64,000 nt of DNA from Cotesia glomerata (taxonomy: Eukaryota > Arthropoda > Insecta > Hymenoptera > Braconidae), in contig NC_058159.1 in the NCBI RefSeq assembly GCF_020080835.1, positions 9,238,001 through 9,302,000 of the forward strand, written 5' to 3'. Shown one piece after another: positions 11,701-25,277 of this stretch. Below the pieces are notes generated by a model. That model had not been told where the DNA came from. It saw only the letters and a program-made list of their open reading frames with translations, and searched no databases. Positions within the stretch are counted from its first letter, which is position 1. Each line of letters opens with the position of its first letter. The position numbers were made by a program, and so were the translations under genes.

Positions 11701-13594
11701 AAAATTGGTAAATATTAATTTAACTTCTAATCTTAAACAATGTTAATTCAAGAATTTTTATTCTTGCGACTTAATTCTTGAAACAAGATTGTTTAACCGA
11801 TAGAAAAAACATTCAATAGAAATTTATATGAGGAGTTGCGCCTTCGGGCTTGATCGCTCCAACTCGTGTAAATTCGTGTCACACCATGGCTGCCGCTCAT
11901 GCGCGCCCTGGTTAGCGGGAGAGAAGCCGGCTCGCGTGGCGGGCGGAAAGTAGTTGTGCTTGGACGCTTGTACTAGTACGACTACTCTGTGTCAATCGTT
12001 TTCTGATTTATCACGTATAATACGCATTTACTTTAACACTTAAAATTTTCATTAAATATTATTAGTTTCATTAATTTCAATTACCAATTAAATTCTCGAA
12101 TCATTAAACTTCATTAGTAATTATTCAGTGAGTTAAATAAATCAAAATTAATAAGTGACGCCACGCGGTTATTGCGCGCCATTTTGAGAAAGGATTGCAT
12201 CAGCCACGCGGCTTTAGTCAATCCATAGTTAATACGCAATACTTATAATAAATTACATTAAATTCATCGTTCGACATTTAACCATCATTCTATCAAATCA
12301 AATTTCATCAATTATTCAATTCTGACGTCAAATTATCTAATTAGTTCCTACACTAATAATTATAATCTATCAGTATTTACACTGACGTTGTACGTCGATT
12401 AATTAGTATTGCACTATCAATCGACTCTAGTTAACTTAAAAGTTAGCGTCAATTCACGAATTCTGAATTAATACATTTTGCGTTTCTAAGAAGGTTGAGC
12501 TCACCTCGTGTTGATTGCGACGGCAATTTACACATAGTCTTATTCGCACTACACGCTTTGCGTTCTTACTTGTACATTTTTTCATTCGAGGAGGTTTTTT
12601 CTCAGTGCAACTGAGTTTTCCTCCTCTGGGGATAAATAAATCTTCATTTTATTCCCCTACAAATCGACACACAATTTATTTAATATCCTAATCCCAAATT
12701 AACTATAATTTTTAAAACAATTACGAAAACTATCCTAAGTGGATAGTTTTCGACAAAACAAAGATGACCGGTTTTCTGACAAATAATATGCTGAACGATT
12801 ACTTCTCTTTCATCAAGTCAGTTTTTCCATTAATATAAAATGAGTTATTCTCTCAGCTCTCGAGCAAGCTTGTATTTGCGTTTACCTTGCATTATGTCTT
12901 AGAACTGAATAAATTTTAAGCACCCTTGAAGCATTATTTTTCCCCATTCCAAATGTGTACAGAATTTAGAATAAAATGAAATCTGCAGCTCGCAAATCCC
13001 GCATGACGAGCAAAAAAGTGCGAAGGGAAAACGAATACCGTTGAGTCTACAACGATTTCCCGAGTAAATTTAATAAATTTCACTAGAACAAAACGGCGTG
13101 TATACCCGCTACAAAACGGACGCTCCATCCACGAACATGCAAATTGGAATACGTCCCGTCGGTCTTCATTAAGTTTCGAGGTCCGCAATCAACGTTAAAT
13201 TCCAGGTCGAATGTAGGAGTATATAGGTAAAACGGGTCAGGCGTGAGGCAAAACGGGTGAAATCCACACTCTAGTCCTTTGCTCACTCAACCGAATTTAC
13301 GTAGATGTATACATCTCTGACAATGTACCACGCATGAAATCACCTCAAATAATTAATTAACTTGAATTTCATAACAACCCAGTAAACGGATATTTAGATA
13401 TCAAAAATGTCAATTTTTCGATTAAAAAAATTTTTTTTTAAGTTATAAAAAATTGAAAAAAATTACATATTATTAATCGTGCGTTTTTACACATACAAAA
13501 TAGAAAAAATTTTTATGTTAATACTTTTTATTTAGGATTTTCAGTTGAAAAATTTTAATTAACATTAAAAGTTTCAAAACTAATTTATAAATGT
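11701..13594. other. Region without a recognised gene
   Basis: Within it, 11830-12000 and 12155-12230 are GC-richer than the surroundings (for example CATGGCTGCCGCTCATGCG and CCACGCGGTTATTGCGCGCC). This could be an old LTR, an untranslated exon or another repeat. A strong hairpin lies at 12587-12626 (GAGGAGG...CCTCCTC enclosing CTCAG...CTGAG), and another around 12726-12753 (GAAAACTATCC...GGATAGTTTTC). The open frames at 12934-13286 lack start context, codon character or motifs. Confidence 0.4.
12587..12626. repeat. Short strong hairpin
   Basis: GAGGAGG pairs with CCTCCTC and CTCAG pairs with CTGAG across the loop TGCAA. This gives a near-perfect interrupted stem. No function can be assigned from sequence. 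Confidence 0.5.
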
Positions 13595-14208
13595 ACTAGC
13601 TGACCCGGTGAACTTCGTATCACCTACAATATATTTTAAAACACCTTCCGAACAGCGATTATCAATCTAAACTCTAATCTACTTCGATAAAGAATAAATA
13701 CTGGCTGCATGAAGCGCGGTTAGAATTTTGTCAAGGTATTAAATGAAACTCGCTTCTCATTATCGCCTGAAAATCAAGATCCTAAAAAATGAACACTGAA
13801 TTTATGAAATTTTTTTTTGTCCATACATACAGAAGATAGACGTTTAACAATTTTAGATCTGTTGATTTCCTTAGCTAAACTTTCGGGTTTTTCAAAAATT
13901 TTTTTCTTTCGAAAACATCCCTGAACTATAGCGAGATTAACGCACAGCTATTCATTTTTATTTATATATATTGATAGACTTATATAGGTGACAAATGAAA
14001 TACTGCTGTGAAGCAGAAAACAATTGATGTTACTTGATATTTTTGATTTCTTAATATTTAGAATTTTTTTTTTTCAACTTTTTATTTTTTTTTCTAAACC
14101 ATCCTCTAACTATACCTGATGACGTACAAAATAAAAAAAAAATTATCAAAATCGGTCCAGTCGTTTTTGAGTTTTAGCGAGACTAACGCACAGCTATTCA
14201 TTTTTATA
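13595..14208 (+). repeat. Dispersed repeat fragments (ACTAGCTGACCCGG family)
   Basis: The segment begins ACTAGCTGACCCGGTGAAC and contains two tails of the form GAGACTAACGCACAGC followed by AATTYATTTTTATA (about 13930-13965 and 14172-14205). The same tail with a preceding CGGTCCAGC...TTTTTGAGTTTT occurs twice more at 22261-22571. Sequences of this kind are common 3' parts of interspersed insect repeats, possibly RTE-like, but no coding region remains to classify it. Confidence 0.45.
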
Positions 14209-14211
14209 CAT

Positions 14212-15020
14212 GGGGTATTCCATGCCAAAGCGACCACATTTGAACTCGACCCCTTTAGATTTAGCTGAAACTTTATCATTCTTTTCTACCTTTAGAAAAA
14301 CATTTTTGAGAATTTTTTTGTTCAACCCAAAAAAGGTTATGAATTTTAAAAAAAAAATGGCTTTTTTGAGCTAGAAGAGCTCAAAAGCATATAAAACCTA
14401 TCTCTTTGAGCTCGGAGAGCTCAAAACAACACATAAATTGTATTTTTGAGCTCAGAGAGCTCAAAAACGGCATAACTGCGATTTTAAGCGTCCAGATATG
14501 GAATTAGCGGGAAGTTGCAGGGATGGCCCTCAGGGTCAACCGTTTTCCTAATTTTTTTTTTATTTAATTGAAAAAAAAATTGTCAAATTTTCTAAAATAA
14601 AAATTTTTTTTTTTTTTTCAATTAAAAAAAAATCGGCCCTGCCCGGGATGAGCGGAAATAGTTGTCAAATTGATTGAAGTTCGAAAAAATAACGATTGTT
14701 CTTAAAAAAAACCGATTATTTTTTATAGAATTGATCATATTTAATTTTTTTTGCGTTTTTTTTTCCAAAAGTTCATTCGAAAACAAAAATTTATTAAAAG
14801 AAAAAGGTACCCAAAGGTCAATTCCTAAAAAAGTTATGGCTATTTGAAAATAAAAAAGCCATTTTTTTGAAAAATTCATAACTTTTTTTGGGTTGGATAA
14901 AAAAATTTGAAAAAATTCTCAAAAATGTCTTTTGAAGGGTAGAAAAGAATCGTAAAGTTTCAGCTAAATCTAAAGGGGTCGGGTTCAAAAGTGGTCGATT
15001 TGGTATGGAATACCCCATTG
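14212..15020. mobile_element. Foldback TIR element with a nested foldback-family fragment
   Basis: Arms of about 160 bp at 14212-14370 and about 14850-15018 are inverted copies. They start TGGGGTATTCCATGCC and, on the other strand, TGGGGTATTCCATACC. Both include GACCCCTTTAGATTTAGCTG. The centre holds a 3' fragment of the (TG)n foldback family (14360-14560, with three GAGCTC palindromes and the GCGGGAAGTTGCAGGG end) plus AT-rich filler. No coding capacity is present. Confidence 0.6.
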
Positions 15021-15298
15021 ATAGATAGATATAAACATTACAAAAATAAACACGAACAAAACAAAAGTAATGACAAACATTCTTCTTGCGTTTCTTCTTG
15101 AGATTTGTGGTTATGTCCGACAAACTGAATAGGTAAATAGTACAACTCTGCAGTATACTTGTACGTATCTTCCTATATATCGAACAATTTTGGTACTCTC
15201 TTGCAACCTTGAGGCTCAAGCGTAACAATAGCGATTCCAACACAAAATTAATAATTTTTGATTTTTTTAGCTGAACTTTCGCGTTTTTCAAAAATTTT
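15021..15298. other. Short AT-rich spacer
   Basis: No feature was recognised. The minus-strand frame across it lacks motifs. Confidence 0.4.
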
Positions 15299-15449
15299 TA
15301 ACTTCCCGATAAGAAAATCGAAAATTTTCAAAAAATCGGGAAGTTATTGTTTTCACCCCGTTTTGAAAAAATCGAGGTTACAACAGATCTCGACGTTTTG
15401 AAGCCCTAAGAAGCTTTCCTGACTATTTTTACGATGATGTCCGTACGTC

Positions 15450-15501
<52 letters not shown>

Positions 15502-16188
15502 TATAAACCTCTTATAACTTCTGAACGGCTTGACCGATTTGATCGCAGTTAATGTCATTCAAAAGGTCTTCGCCAAACTTAAATTTCCTGAAAGTCGGAA
15601 CCGATTCGGACCAGTAGAATTCGAGAAATCGCAAAAAAAGTGAAAAAAAAATTTGGTTTTTTAAAATTTTTTTTAAATATCTCCGAATTGGCTGAACCGA
15701 TCGACCTCAAAAACTCATTAGCTCTTAACCTTGAAAACCTGCATCGATCACCACGAAAAGCGTCAGAATCGGTTGATGCATTCGTGAGATATCGTTGTCG
15801 AAAAAAATCGAAAAAAGTGTTTTTTTGTAATAACTCCGAAATGTTTCATCAGATCAATTTTTATATTCTGAATTATTTATAGAGCTTAAAAAACTACATC
15901 TATCGCTGCCAAATGCGTGAAAATCGATTAATTCATTCAAAAGTTATAGCAGTTTGAAAATTTAAAAATCGTGTTTCATCGAACTTTGATAAGATTTTTG
16001 AGCTCAAAGAATTCAAAAGCATAGGAAAGCTGTCTCCTTGAGCTCGGAGAGCTCAAAATAACATATAAATTGTATTTTTGAGCTCGAAGAGCTCAAAAAC
16101 GTCATAAGTGCAATTTTAAGTGCCTAGGTATGGAATTAGCGGGAAATTGCACGGATGGCCTTCAGGGTCAACCGTTTTCCTAATTTTT
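15299..16188 (+). mobile_element. Foldback-family copy 3 with (TG)n core
   Basis: A complete unit from AACTTCCCGATAAGAAAAT (15299) through a TG tract (15454-15502) and the diverged body to GCGGGAAATTGCACGGATG and CCGTTTTCCTAATTTTT (16188). The next copy starts at the very next bases, so two units are joined head to tail with no spacer. The frame at 15640-15882 is a by-product of the repeat. Confidence 0.65.
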
Positions 16189-16343
16189 AACTTCCCGCTA
16201 AGAAAATCGAAGATTTTCAAAAATCGGGAAGTTATTGTTTTCACCCCGTTTTTCAAAAATCGAGTTTTCATCAGATCTCGACGTTTGAAGGTCACAGGAA
16301 GCTTCCCTGACTATCCCCGCGAGGTTGTCACGATGTCTGTATG

Positions 16344-16381
<38 letters not shown>

Positions 16382-16620
16382 TTTTTGGGGGGGGGGGAAT
16401 CCTTTTTACGGATTCTAGGCATAGCTGTTGGCCTGGATATGTGGCGCCTCGACGCAGCGTCATACTAAAACTCGACGCTGACGCCCCTACCCACTAAACC
16501 CTAAACCCCTTTCTCTTCTATCCTCTGATCCCCCATGGTACCGCCGTAAGGCATTTCTTCGCGGGGGGAAGAATAAGCTGCCGCTCTTCCTTCTGGTGGC
16601 TAAGATGTTATTTCTTCCTT

Positions 16621-19597
16621 CTAGATTCGGTCTTTCGCTCTTTTCCTCTCAATGGATCGCAACTCGGTAAGCACTTTTGTAGCAAAAATGCTTGTGGCGT
16701 TCCAGGCAGCTTCTGACGACAACATTGCCTCTACTATTGACTCTGGTTGGGTTCTCTTCTTCAGAATCTTCTCTAACTCATTGCGCTGTTGGTTGAAACG
16801 TGGACACACAAAGAAGACATGCTCCACATCTTCATTGACCCCTGGACAGGACGGGCACTCTGGGGTATCATCGTGCTTAAAGCGGTGGAGATACTTCCGG
16901 TAACATCCGTGTACTGATAACATCTGCGTTAAATAATAGTTGATCTCACCGTGACTCCGGTTGAACCACACATCAACCCGAGGCATGAGACGGTACGTCC
17001 ACCGACCCTTATCTGAAGCATTCTACTCTTGTTGCCATCTTGCGATGCTGTGTTGCCGTTCTTCGCTTCTAAGTTCTTCAGGGCTCAGTGTGGTTGACCT
17101 TTTTCGTTGATATAGGTTCCGTCTTTTCTCAGCTAGGACTCTGAGAGGCAGAGTACCGGAAATAACACACACTGCTTCCTCTGATATTGTGCGAAAAGCG
17201 CTAGCTACTCGTAGGGCACTCAGTCGATATACTGGTCCAACCTTTCTCAATGATTCTTGCGTTTTTAATGCGTCGGCCCAATTGGATATTCCGTAAGTGA
17301 GCACCGATGTGACTACTGATGACAGTAATCGCCTCCTGCTCTGCTTTGGGCCTTCGACGTTCGGCATCAGTCGTGCGAGACTGGCCCACACTACTGACGC
17401 TTTGGCACTGACATGCTCCACTTGCTGCTTGAAGTTGAGTCGGGCATCAAGCATCACTCCCAAATATCGGATATAAGGTTGTGATGTGATTTCTTGTTCG
17501 CCGATTTTTAGCTTAATGGTCTCTACCACTTTTCTGCTGGTAATAAGCACTGCCTCAGTCTTGTGTTGCACCAGTTGCTGGTTCACTGCGTCCATCCACC
17601 GGTTAACGCGCTCAAAAGTGAGATCGAACATATGGTTTATCTCGTCAAGGTGTTTGGCAACAATCACTACGGCTACGTCATCTGCATATGCTACGAGTTT
17701 GACGTTTCTTGGCAGAGTTAGTCTTAATAGACCGTCATACATAATATTCCACAGGAGCGGGCCTAGGACTGAACCTTGTGGTACACCTCCAGTAATATCA
17801 TACTCCCTCGGACCGTTCTTCGTGTCATACTTCAAGACCCTATTTTCAAAGTAGCTTGTTACGATCTTAAGAAGGTATTCTGGTACATTCTTCTCTTGGA
17901 GGGCCTGCATGATGCATTCCCAATTGGCGGAGTTGAATGCGTTTCTGATGTCTAGGGTCGCCACCAGGCAATACTCTTTCGTTCCACCCTTCTATCTGGT
18001 TCCTGCGATTGCTTCCTTGGCCGTATCAACAATCAGTTTGATTGCGTCCAGGGTTGATCGTCCTTTCCGGAATCCATACTGATTGTCTGCCAGGAGTGGG
18101 TCGACTACTGCTTCAATTCTCTGGTGAATTATGCGTTCAAATATCTTACCCGTTGTATCTAGCATACAAAGTGGGTGGTAAGATGACGGTTCATCCGGTG
18201 GTTTCTTCCCTTTAGGTAACAGTACCAATCTTTGCTGTTTCCACTTATGCGGGAAAGTCCCCTCCTTAAGGCATGAATTATAATGGAATAATGTTGGAGC
18301 TGCCTTTATGATGGTTTTCAAGGCTATATTAGGGATTCCGTCCAATCCCGGCGCTTTATTATTCCCTACACGGTTACAAGCCTCCAGCAGTTCTTCTTCA
18401 GTGACAGGTGGAGTGTCATCCAGTTCGCCTGGCGCCAACTGGTAATCGAAGTTGCGTTGCTGTGGGAATAGTGCAGTGACGATTTTCTGGAGAAGTTGAG
18501 GACACGTAGGTGATGGCATTTGTTGTTTTTTTAGGTGGGTCATAACCACCTTATAAGGCCTACCCCATACGTCTTTATCCACCTCGTTGATGAGCTCTTT
18601 CCAGCATTGTCTCTTACTATCCTTGATAGCTTTGTTCAATGATCGACGGGCTTTTTTGTATTCTGCGACCAGCTCCGCAGAGTTAGGTCGTCGATAGCCA
18701 CGCTGGGATATTCTTCTTTTCTTTAGACACTCTTTCCGAAGAACACTGATGTGGTCGTTCCACCAGTACACTGCCGGGCGTTGGCTTATGCTGTGTTTCC
18801 GGACCATACTGGCGTCACAGGCCTGGACAACTCTTTTCATCAGGTCCTTGGTCATTTTTTCTGCGGATCCAGTAGTAATCGGTTCACTATTAAGGGCTAT
18901 TACCAATGTGCTTGTGTCAAAAGGCTTCACTTTCCATCCAATTGTATTGAATGACTTGATTGGTCTTCTTGTATTCCGGTCATGTGATATTTCCCAGAGA
19001 ATTGCCTTGTGGTCACTGGCTGTGTAGATATCCATCACCTTCCAGTCGTATTTCCCACTGATGAGGCTGCTGCTGACGAAAGTGAGATCTACGATAGAGC
19101 TTGCTTCTCCTTTAGTATAGGTTGGCGTATCACCACTGTTGAGCTGGACTACATCTAGTGTAGAGAAAGCTTCTAGAAGTGCTTTTCCTCGCGCATTTGT
19201 CTGTTTGCTGCCCCAGTCTACTGCCCAGGAGTTGAAGTCACCGGCAATCGCGACCGGATAATGCTGCTTGGCGTCCTCGGTCAGTTTGTCCAAGAATTCA
19301 GTCCAAGAATTCAACAATGGATAGGCTAGGTGGTGCATAACAGCTGTAGAAACGGATGCCGTTAACTGTTGCTGCTACAAAGCCGGCATTATCATTGTTA
19401 ACTACACTCTGGAAGGGATGCTTACCACAAGACCAGATGACAGCCTTGGTGGTGCTGTCAGATTCCCAAGGCTGGGTATTCAGGTATCTGTATGGCTCTG
19501 CTATCATTACTAAGTCTAACTCTAGTTCTCTTGCTGTTTGCATAAGCAGATCATGTGCAGCTTCGCAATGGTTTAGGTTTAGCTGCAATATCTTCAT
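16621..19597 (-). pseudogene. R1-clade ORF2 (endonuclease-reverse transcriptase), copy 2, multiply broken
   Basis: The frame starts at ATG 19597 with MKILQLNLNHCEAAHDLL and overlaps the ORF1 stop as ATGA. Endonuclease motifs (IAEPY, AIAGDFNSW, SDHKAI) and reverse transcriptase motifs (FRKGRSTLDAI, LDIRNAFNSANW, GVPQGSVLGPLLWN, YADD) are all present, as is the C-terminal CPSCPG finger. Lesions seen: a frameshift near 19300, best read as a 4-bp TTGG insertion that leaves GAATTC words repeated; TAG in place of a Trp codon at 17992-17994; TAG in place of a Trp codon at 17023-17025; and a two-codon deletion near 18280. The catalytic YADD itself is intact. Confidence 0.85.
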
Positions 19598-20967
19598 GTC
19601 TGTTTGTTTGTTATCTTCTGGAGTGCCTCTTTAAATACTGGGCACCTGGATGCGCTGGCATGATGAGCCGAGTTCTCCGCACTTTGATCCGCGCATAATA
19701 CACATTTCGCTGGGTTTTTTCATTCAGCAATCTTGTGTCCCTCTTGTCCGCACCTAATACATAGCTTAGACCGATCCACATTGCTCTTGCACTGGGATCC
19801 AAGATGTCCAAGGTGCCAGCACTTGAAACATTGGATTGGTCTCCTCGTAGCTCTGATTCGGCAGTTGGCCCAGCCAATCCGGACTTTACCGCTTCCTGTC
19901 AATATCTTCCGCGCTGCAGCTGCTGGTAGTGTCACAACAGCTGTCTGAGTACCTCTGTAGGCCTTATGAATCTTAATTGTCCCTAGTGGTATCTCGCAGG
20001 TTTCTCCGATTTCCGTTTGCAAGGCAGCCTGAATATCCTCCTTGGTTGTGGTACCGTCAAGATCTCGGATTTCGACGTCTTCCTGTGGCCCTTTGCAGAT
20101 TACCTTCGCGTCTTCTTGGAGGATGTCCGCGATGGTCTTCTGTAAGGCTTGGCCTCGGTCAGCGCTCTTCCTCGAAAGCGTAATCAGCAAGCTCCCGGTC
20201 CTAGTTCTTTGGATCTTATCCACTGTAGTACGGACCTGTTCGTCAGGGACGTCCTGCTTTATTCGCTTCAGAATTTCAGCATACTTTGCCGTCTCTGTGG
20301 GGCGGATGATCAGTGCGTCCGGCCTGATCCGTTTGCGCGGTTCTTTCCGATTATGTTCTGGCCTGGACTCCTTCGGCGGTTGCTTCTGGAGCTTTTCTAC
20401 TGCTTGCTCTCTCTTGGACTTCCTTGACTGGACTTTTTGCCATTCATTCACCTCCTTTTTTCCGCCGTTCTGTGTTACCGCGTTTTTCGGGGGACTTGGT
20501 TTAAGGTCCTTCTTCTTCTTAATACGGCTGGTCATTGAGTCTGGGGAATTTCGTTCTTTCCTTTTCCCGGGCCTGATATCAGTTCCAGTTTCCTCTCCGT
20601 CTTCGACAACTGACTCGACGTCACCCTCGCCACCTGTGTCCATCTCCTCGACAAACGTGTCGGCTTTTGCTGGTGAAACCGCTGTCACACTCGTCTTCAT
20701 CACGATATTACCGTGTTGTTGTTGGATCTCCTGCCATTCTTGGTCCAGTTTTTTGAACCTTCTCAGGGCACTGCAGATGTTCGACGACTTCGACTTGATC
20801 TCCTTGTGGACATTTTGCTTGGTTTGGAGAAAGTCCTGCAGTCCACTGACTAGCTTCTCCAGATGTGCCAGCGCATCTGTCCTCTTCATCTTTGCACTAA
20901 GTAGCAGTGCGTCTTGCTGGGCATGAGGCCCGTTTTCACTCTTGTTTGTTTCCTGTGCATTACTCAT
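19594..20967 (-). pseudogene. R1-clade ORF1 (Gag-like), copy 2, nonsense in second zinc knuckle
   Basis: 457 codons in one frame with a single internal stop. The start MSNAQETNKSENG matches MSNSQETNKNENG of the other copies. The coiled-coil-like N-terminus and basic middle are conserved, as are the knuckle CFKCWHLGHLGSQC and the start of CIRCGQEGHKIA. At 19720-19722 the last cysteine of the second knuckle is replaced by TGA. The frame then stays open through the third Cys-rich motif to the TGA at 19594-19596. The truncated product would lack the last knuckles. Confidence 0.85.
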
Positions 20968-21506
20968 ACTTTTTAATTTACCAGCGCATCGTACGGAGTG
21001 GAGCGGGTTGCCATAACTAGGAACGGGTGTACCCTCGGAGATAGTACTCCTACCCCAGTTCCCTGAGGCCTAGCCGACACTTAGCCAGTCCCGGAATACA
21101 CGGACGGACTAGACTCGCTCGGAGCGGTGAAGATTCCGATCTCTAACACTCACTGCGTACTTCCTGATCAAGGCCCGAAGTGGCTGGCTCCTGATCCACT
21201 GCTGCAACTTACACCTCGGTAGAGCAAGCTCACATCAGCCGTGGCCTGCATCGTCGGAAACTACGATACAGGTTCCGGTCACTCCCAGTGGGTCACAGCA
21301 GAGAACGATCGTCTTGTTAGGTCAGTTAGTGCGACCAACCCATTAAAGGGGAGTTTTGTCCACGGGAGCGTATTTTGTTTGGTTATTTTGCTTGGCTCCT
21401 ACCCGCTGTACCTCATCAACTAAGAGATTAAGTGTCATCCAAGGACAGCGAGCGTTCTCCCATCCGCTCGGGGAGACGCGCCCGGTAGCAGTATCTCTTC
21501 TGCCCC

Positions 21507-21575
<69 letters not shown>

Positions 21576-22260
21576 TATGTGAACCGCTTATAACTTTTGA
21601 ACGGCTTGACCGATTTCATCGCGGTTGGTGCCATTTGAAAGGGCTTGACTAAACTTAGATTTTGAAAACTATTTGGACTGATTCAGATCAATAGATTTTG
21701 AGAAATCTTAAAAAAATTGAAAAAAAATTTTTTTCAAATGTGGCTTTTTTGGAATAACTTTTAAACGGCTTAAAGGTTCAATTCCAAAAACTAATCAGCT
21801 CTTAACCTCAAAAAACCATGTCGATCGCCATCAGTCCGGTCAAAATCGGTTGATTCGTTCGAGAGATATCGTGAACGAAAGAAAACCGAAAAAAGTGTTT
21901 TTTCGGAATAACTCCAAAATTCCTAGCGTGATCAATTCAAAATTTGTGATTCTTTGTGAGGCTTAAAAAATTGCGTCGAATGCTTTTAACCGCGTAAAAA
22001 TCGGTTCATTCATTCAAAAGTTATTGCGGTTTAAAAATTAAAAAAATAGTGTCATCAAATCTCTATCAGACTTTTGAGCTCGAAGAGCTTTAAAGCATAA
22101 GAAAGCAATCTCTTTGAGCTCGGAAAGCTCAAAATAACCCATAAATTGTATTTTTGAGCTCGAAGAGCTCAAAAACGTCATTGGTGCAATTTTAAGCGCC
22201 TAAGTATGGAATTAGCGGGAAGTTGCAGGGATGGCCTTCAGGGTCAACCGTTTTCCTAAT

Positions 22261-22571
22261 TTTTTTTTTAAATCATCCCTTAACTATAGCGAACAAAACA
22301 AAAAAAAATTTTTCAATCGGTCCACCCGTTTTTGAGTTTTGGGGAGACTAACGCACAGCAATTTATTTTTATATTTTTTTATTATTCGATGATGATTGAT
22401 GATAATGATTTTTTTTAGCTAAACTGTTGGCTTTTCCAAAAAAATTTTTTTCTGAATCATCTCTGAACTACAGCAAACAAAACAAAAAAAAACAATTTTG
22501 AAAATCGGTCCAGCCTTTTTTGAGTTTTAACGAGACTAACGCACAGCAATTTATTTTTATATATATAGATT
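22261..22571 (+). repeat. Dispersed repeat tails (GACTAACGCACAGC family)
   Basis: Two copies of the tail CGGTCCA-CC-TTTTTGAGTTTT...GAGACTAACGCACAGCAATTTATTTTTATA lie in tandem. They match the tails at 13.9-14.2 kb. There is no coding content. Confidence 0.5.
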
Positions 22572-22679
22572 TCTGACTGTTCTAATATTTCATGTCAAAA
22601 TTTCGCCGTAAAATAGAATAATTCAGAAAAAATTGAAATTTAAAATTGTCTATTAAAAGTAAAAGCTCTTGTACCTGCT

Positions 22680-22773
22680 CAGGAACCAGTACCTGCTCAC
22701 TCCATGTATTTGTATAGCTATATTCACAAATGCAGTTATACAAATACATGGAGTAAACAGGTACTGGTTCCTG
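22680..22773. repeat. Near-perfect hairpin, 37-bp arms, 20-nt loop
   Basis: The left arm 22680-22716 starts CAGGAACCAGTACCTG. The right arm 22737-22773 is its reverse complement with two mismatches. The geometry (long stem, small loop) would fit a small-RNA precursor hairpin or the fused TIRs of a tiny MITE. No terminal duplication was recognised. Confidence 0.6.
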
Positions 22774-22903
22774 ACTAGCTACTGGGGCTGTTACCTCATT
22801 GACATTTTTGTACAGCAAAAATTGAATGGACCCTACTTCTGAACAATAATAAAAGGTTATTAAGAATACTAATTTAAGGCGTATAATAAAAAAAAAAAAA
22901 AAA

Positions 22904-24196
<1,293 letters not shown>

Positions 24197-25277
24197 AAAA
24201 AATAAAATCAAACTGATGGTGACATATTTCGCCGACTTAAAATGGCTAGATGAAGGCATGTATCTACTAACCAAAAAACCCAAAAAAAACATCTGTATTG
24301 GTATGCGAAAGGCATTGATGCTGTCACTTACGTTGATTGCTGTGTCCCACTAGCCAAATGAGTTGAAGGCTCGGATCGATTCAGAAAACGAGAGTATTCG
24401 ATGTAGAAACGGGAATGCTGAACATAATCTATCTTTCTCTCGCTCTCTATCTCTCACTCTCTCTCTCTCTTTCTCTTGCTTTCTATGTACATACATTTAT
24501 GTGTATAAATGTAAGTATTGGTACATATGCATGTTCGGATGAGTGTATACAAGCTACCTACTCACGTTGGGGTTCGGGTTGCCTTGCAAACAAACCGCGT
24601 TCTGTTATTTGATTTTACCCACACACAAAACTCAGCGATACGAATGCGCTTGCAGAGCTTTCCCAGTCTCTATATCGTCACGTCGACTGACTCGGACTTA
24701 CCAATCGTTTGTTCAGAATGCAACTCCCACGGAATTTTAATTTCAATCTGTTTTAGCTATAAATACAGTTTATGCAATTTTATTTTTATAAATAAAATGA
24801 TTTTCATTGTTATTTGTTTATTTATTTTTTAAGGTTATACGTTTTTAAAAAGGAAAAATATACCCTTACTTGTCATATTTTTTTACAATCATTATTTTTC
24901 ATGAATACTGATTTTTCAGTAGCTGATAAATTAATTTTTATACTTTAAGGGCTCTTGGTTAGAATGACTAATACAATGCTTCCCAATAACGGCAATGTAT
25001 AATACCCAATTTCATAAGGTCCTTGCAGAATTATCATAAATTCAAATGGTGCAACTATACGGGATTGTAATCGATTTTAGTTAAGAGTTAGCTGGTTTGA
25101 ATATTTCGAATAACAATTAAAATTTCTTTACTTATAACTGATCAGAATTGATTACTTAGATGTTATGGATGAACTAATATTAAGTCAAAAACATTCAGAG
25201 GAAAAACACTTCAACTTAATTTTTAACCAGATATTTTTGATAATATATAGTATATTAGTAATATAATATTACACTAT
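24197..25277. other. Unique-looking region without a recognised gene
   Basis: Moderate-complexity sequence with a (TC)n-rich tract at about 24427-24480. The frames at 24415-24832 cross the TC tract and have no motif. It could be host intergenic or intronic DNA. Confidence 0.4.

Larger units (their letters stand above)
16378..21509 (-). mobile_element. R1-clade non-LTR retrotransposon, copy 2 (older subfamily)
   Basis: Same plan as copy 1 but on the minus strand. The 5' end TCGGGGCAG abuts (AC)n at 21509, and the 3' C-run and A-run abut (AC)n at 16378. ORF1 and ORF2 are clearly diverged from copies 1 and 3 at the protein level, while the 5' UTR stays very similar. Orientation relative to the AC strand is the same as in the other copies. 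Several nonsense codons and one 4-bp insertion make it inactive. Confidence 0.85.
16189..22265 (+). mobile_element. Foldback-family copy 4, split by R1-clade copy 2
   Basis: The unit starts AACTTCCCGCTAAGAAAATC at 16191 and enters its TG tract at 16346-16378, where it is interrupted by a 5.1 kb retrotransposon. It resumes in TG at 21509-21571 and runs to the family end at about 22265 (GCGGGAAGTTGCAGGG, GGTCAACCGTTTTCC). The host repeat matches copy 2 closely on both sides of the insertion. Confidence 0.75.

Noticed and set aside
12934..13286. Two overlapping minus-strand frames as a host exon
   Set aside because: No splice signals, domain or codon character could be recognised; kept as unassigned sequence.
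19261..19320. A 13-bp tandem duplication as the cause of the frameshift in copy 2 ORF2
   Set aside because: Comparison with copy 1 (IVDFTNFLD) shows that a 4-bp TTGG insertion between existing GAATTC words restores the frame more simply.
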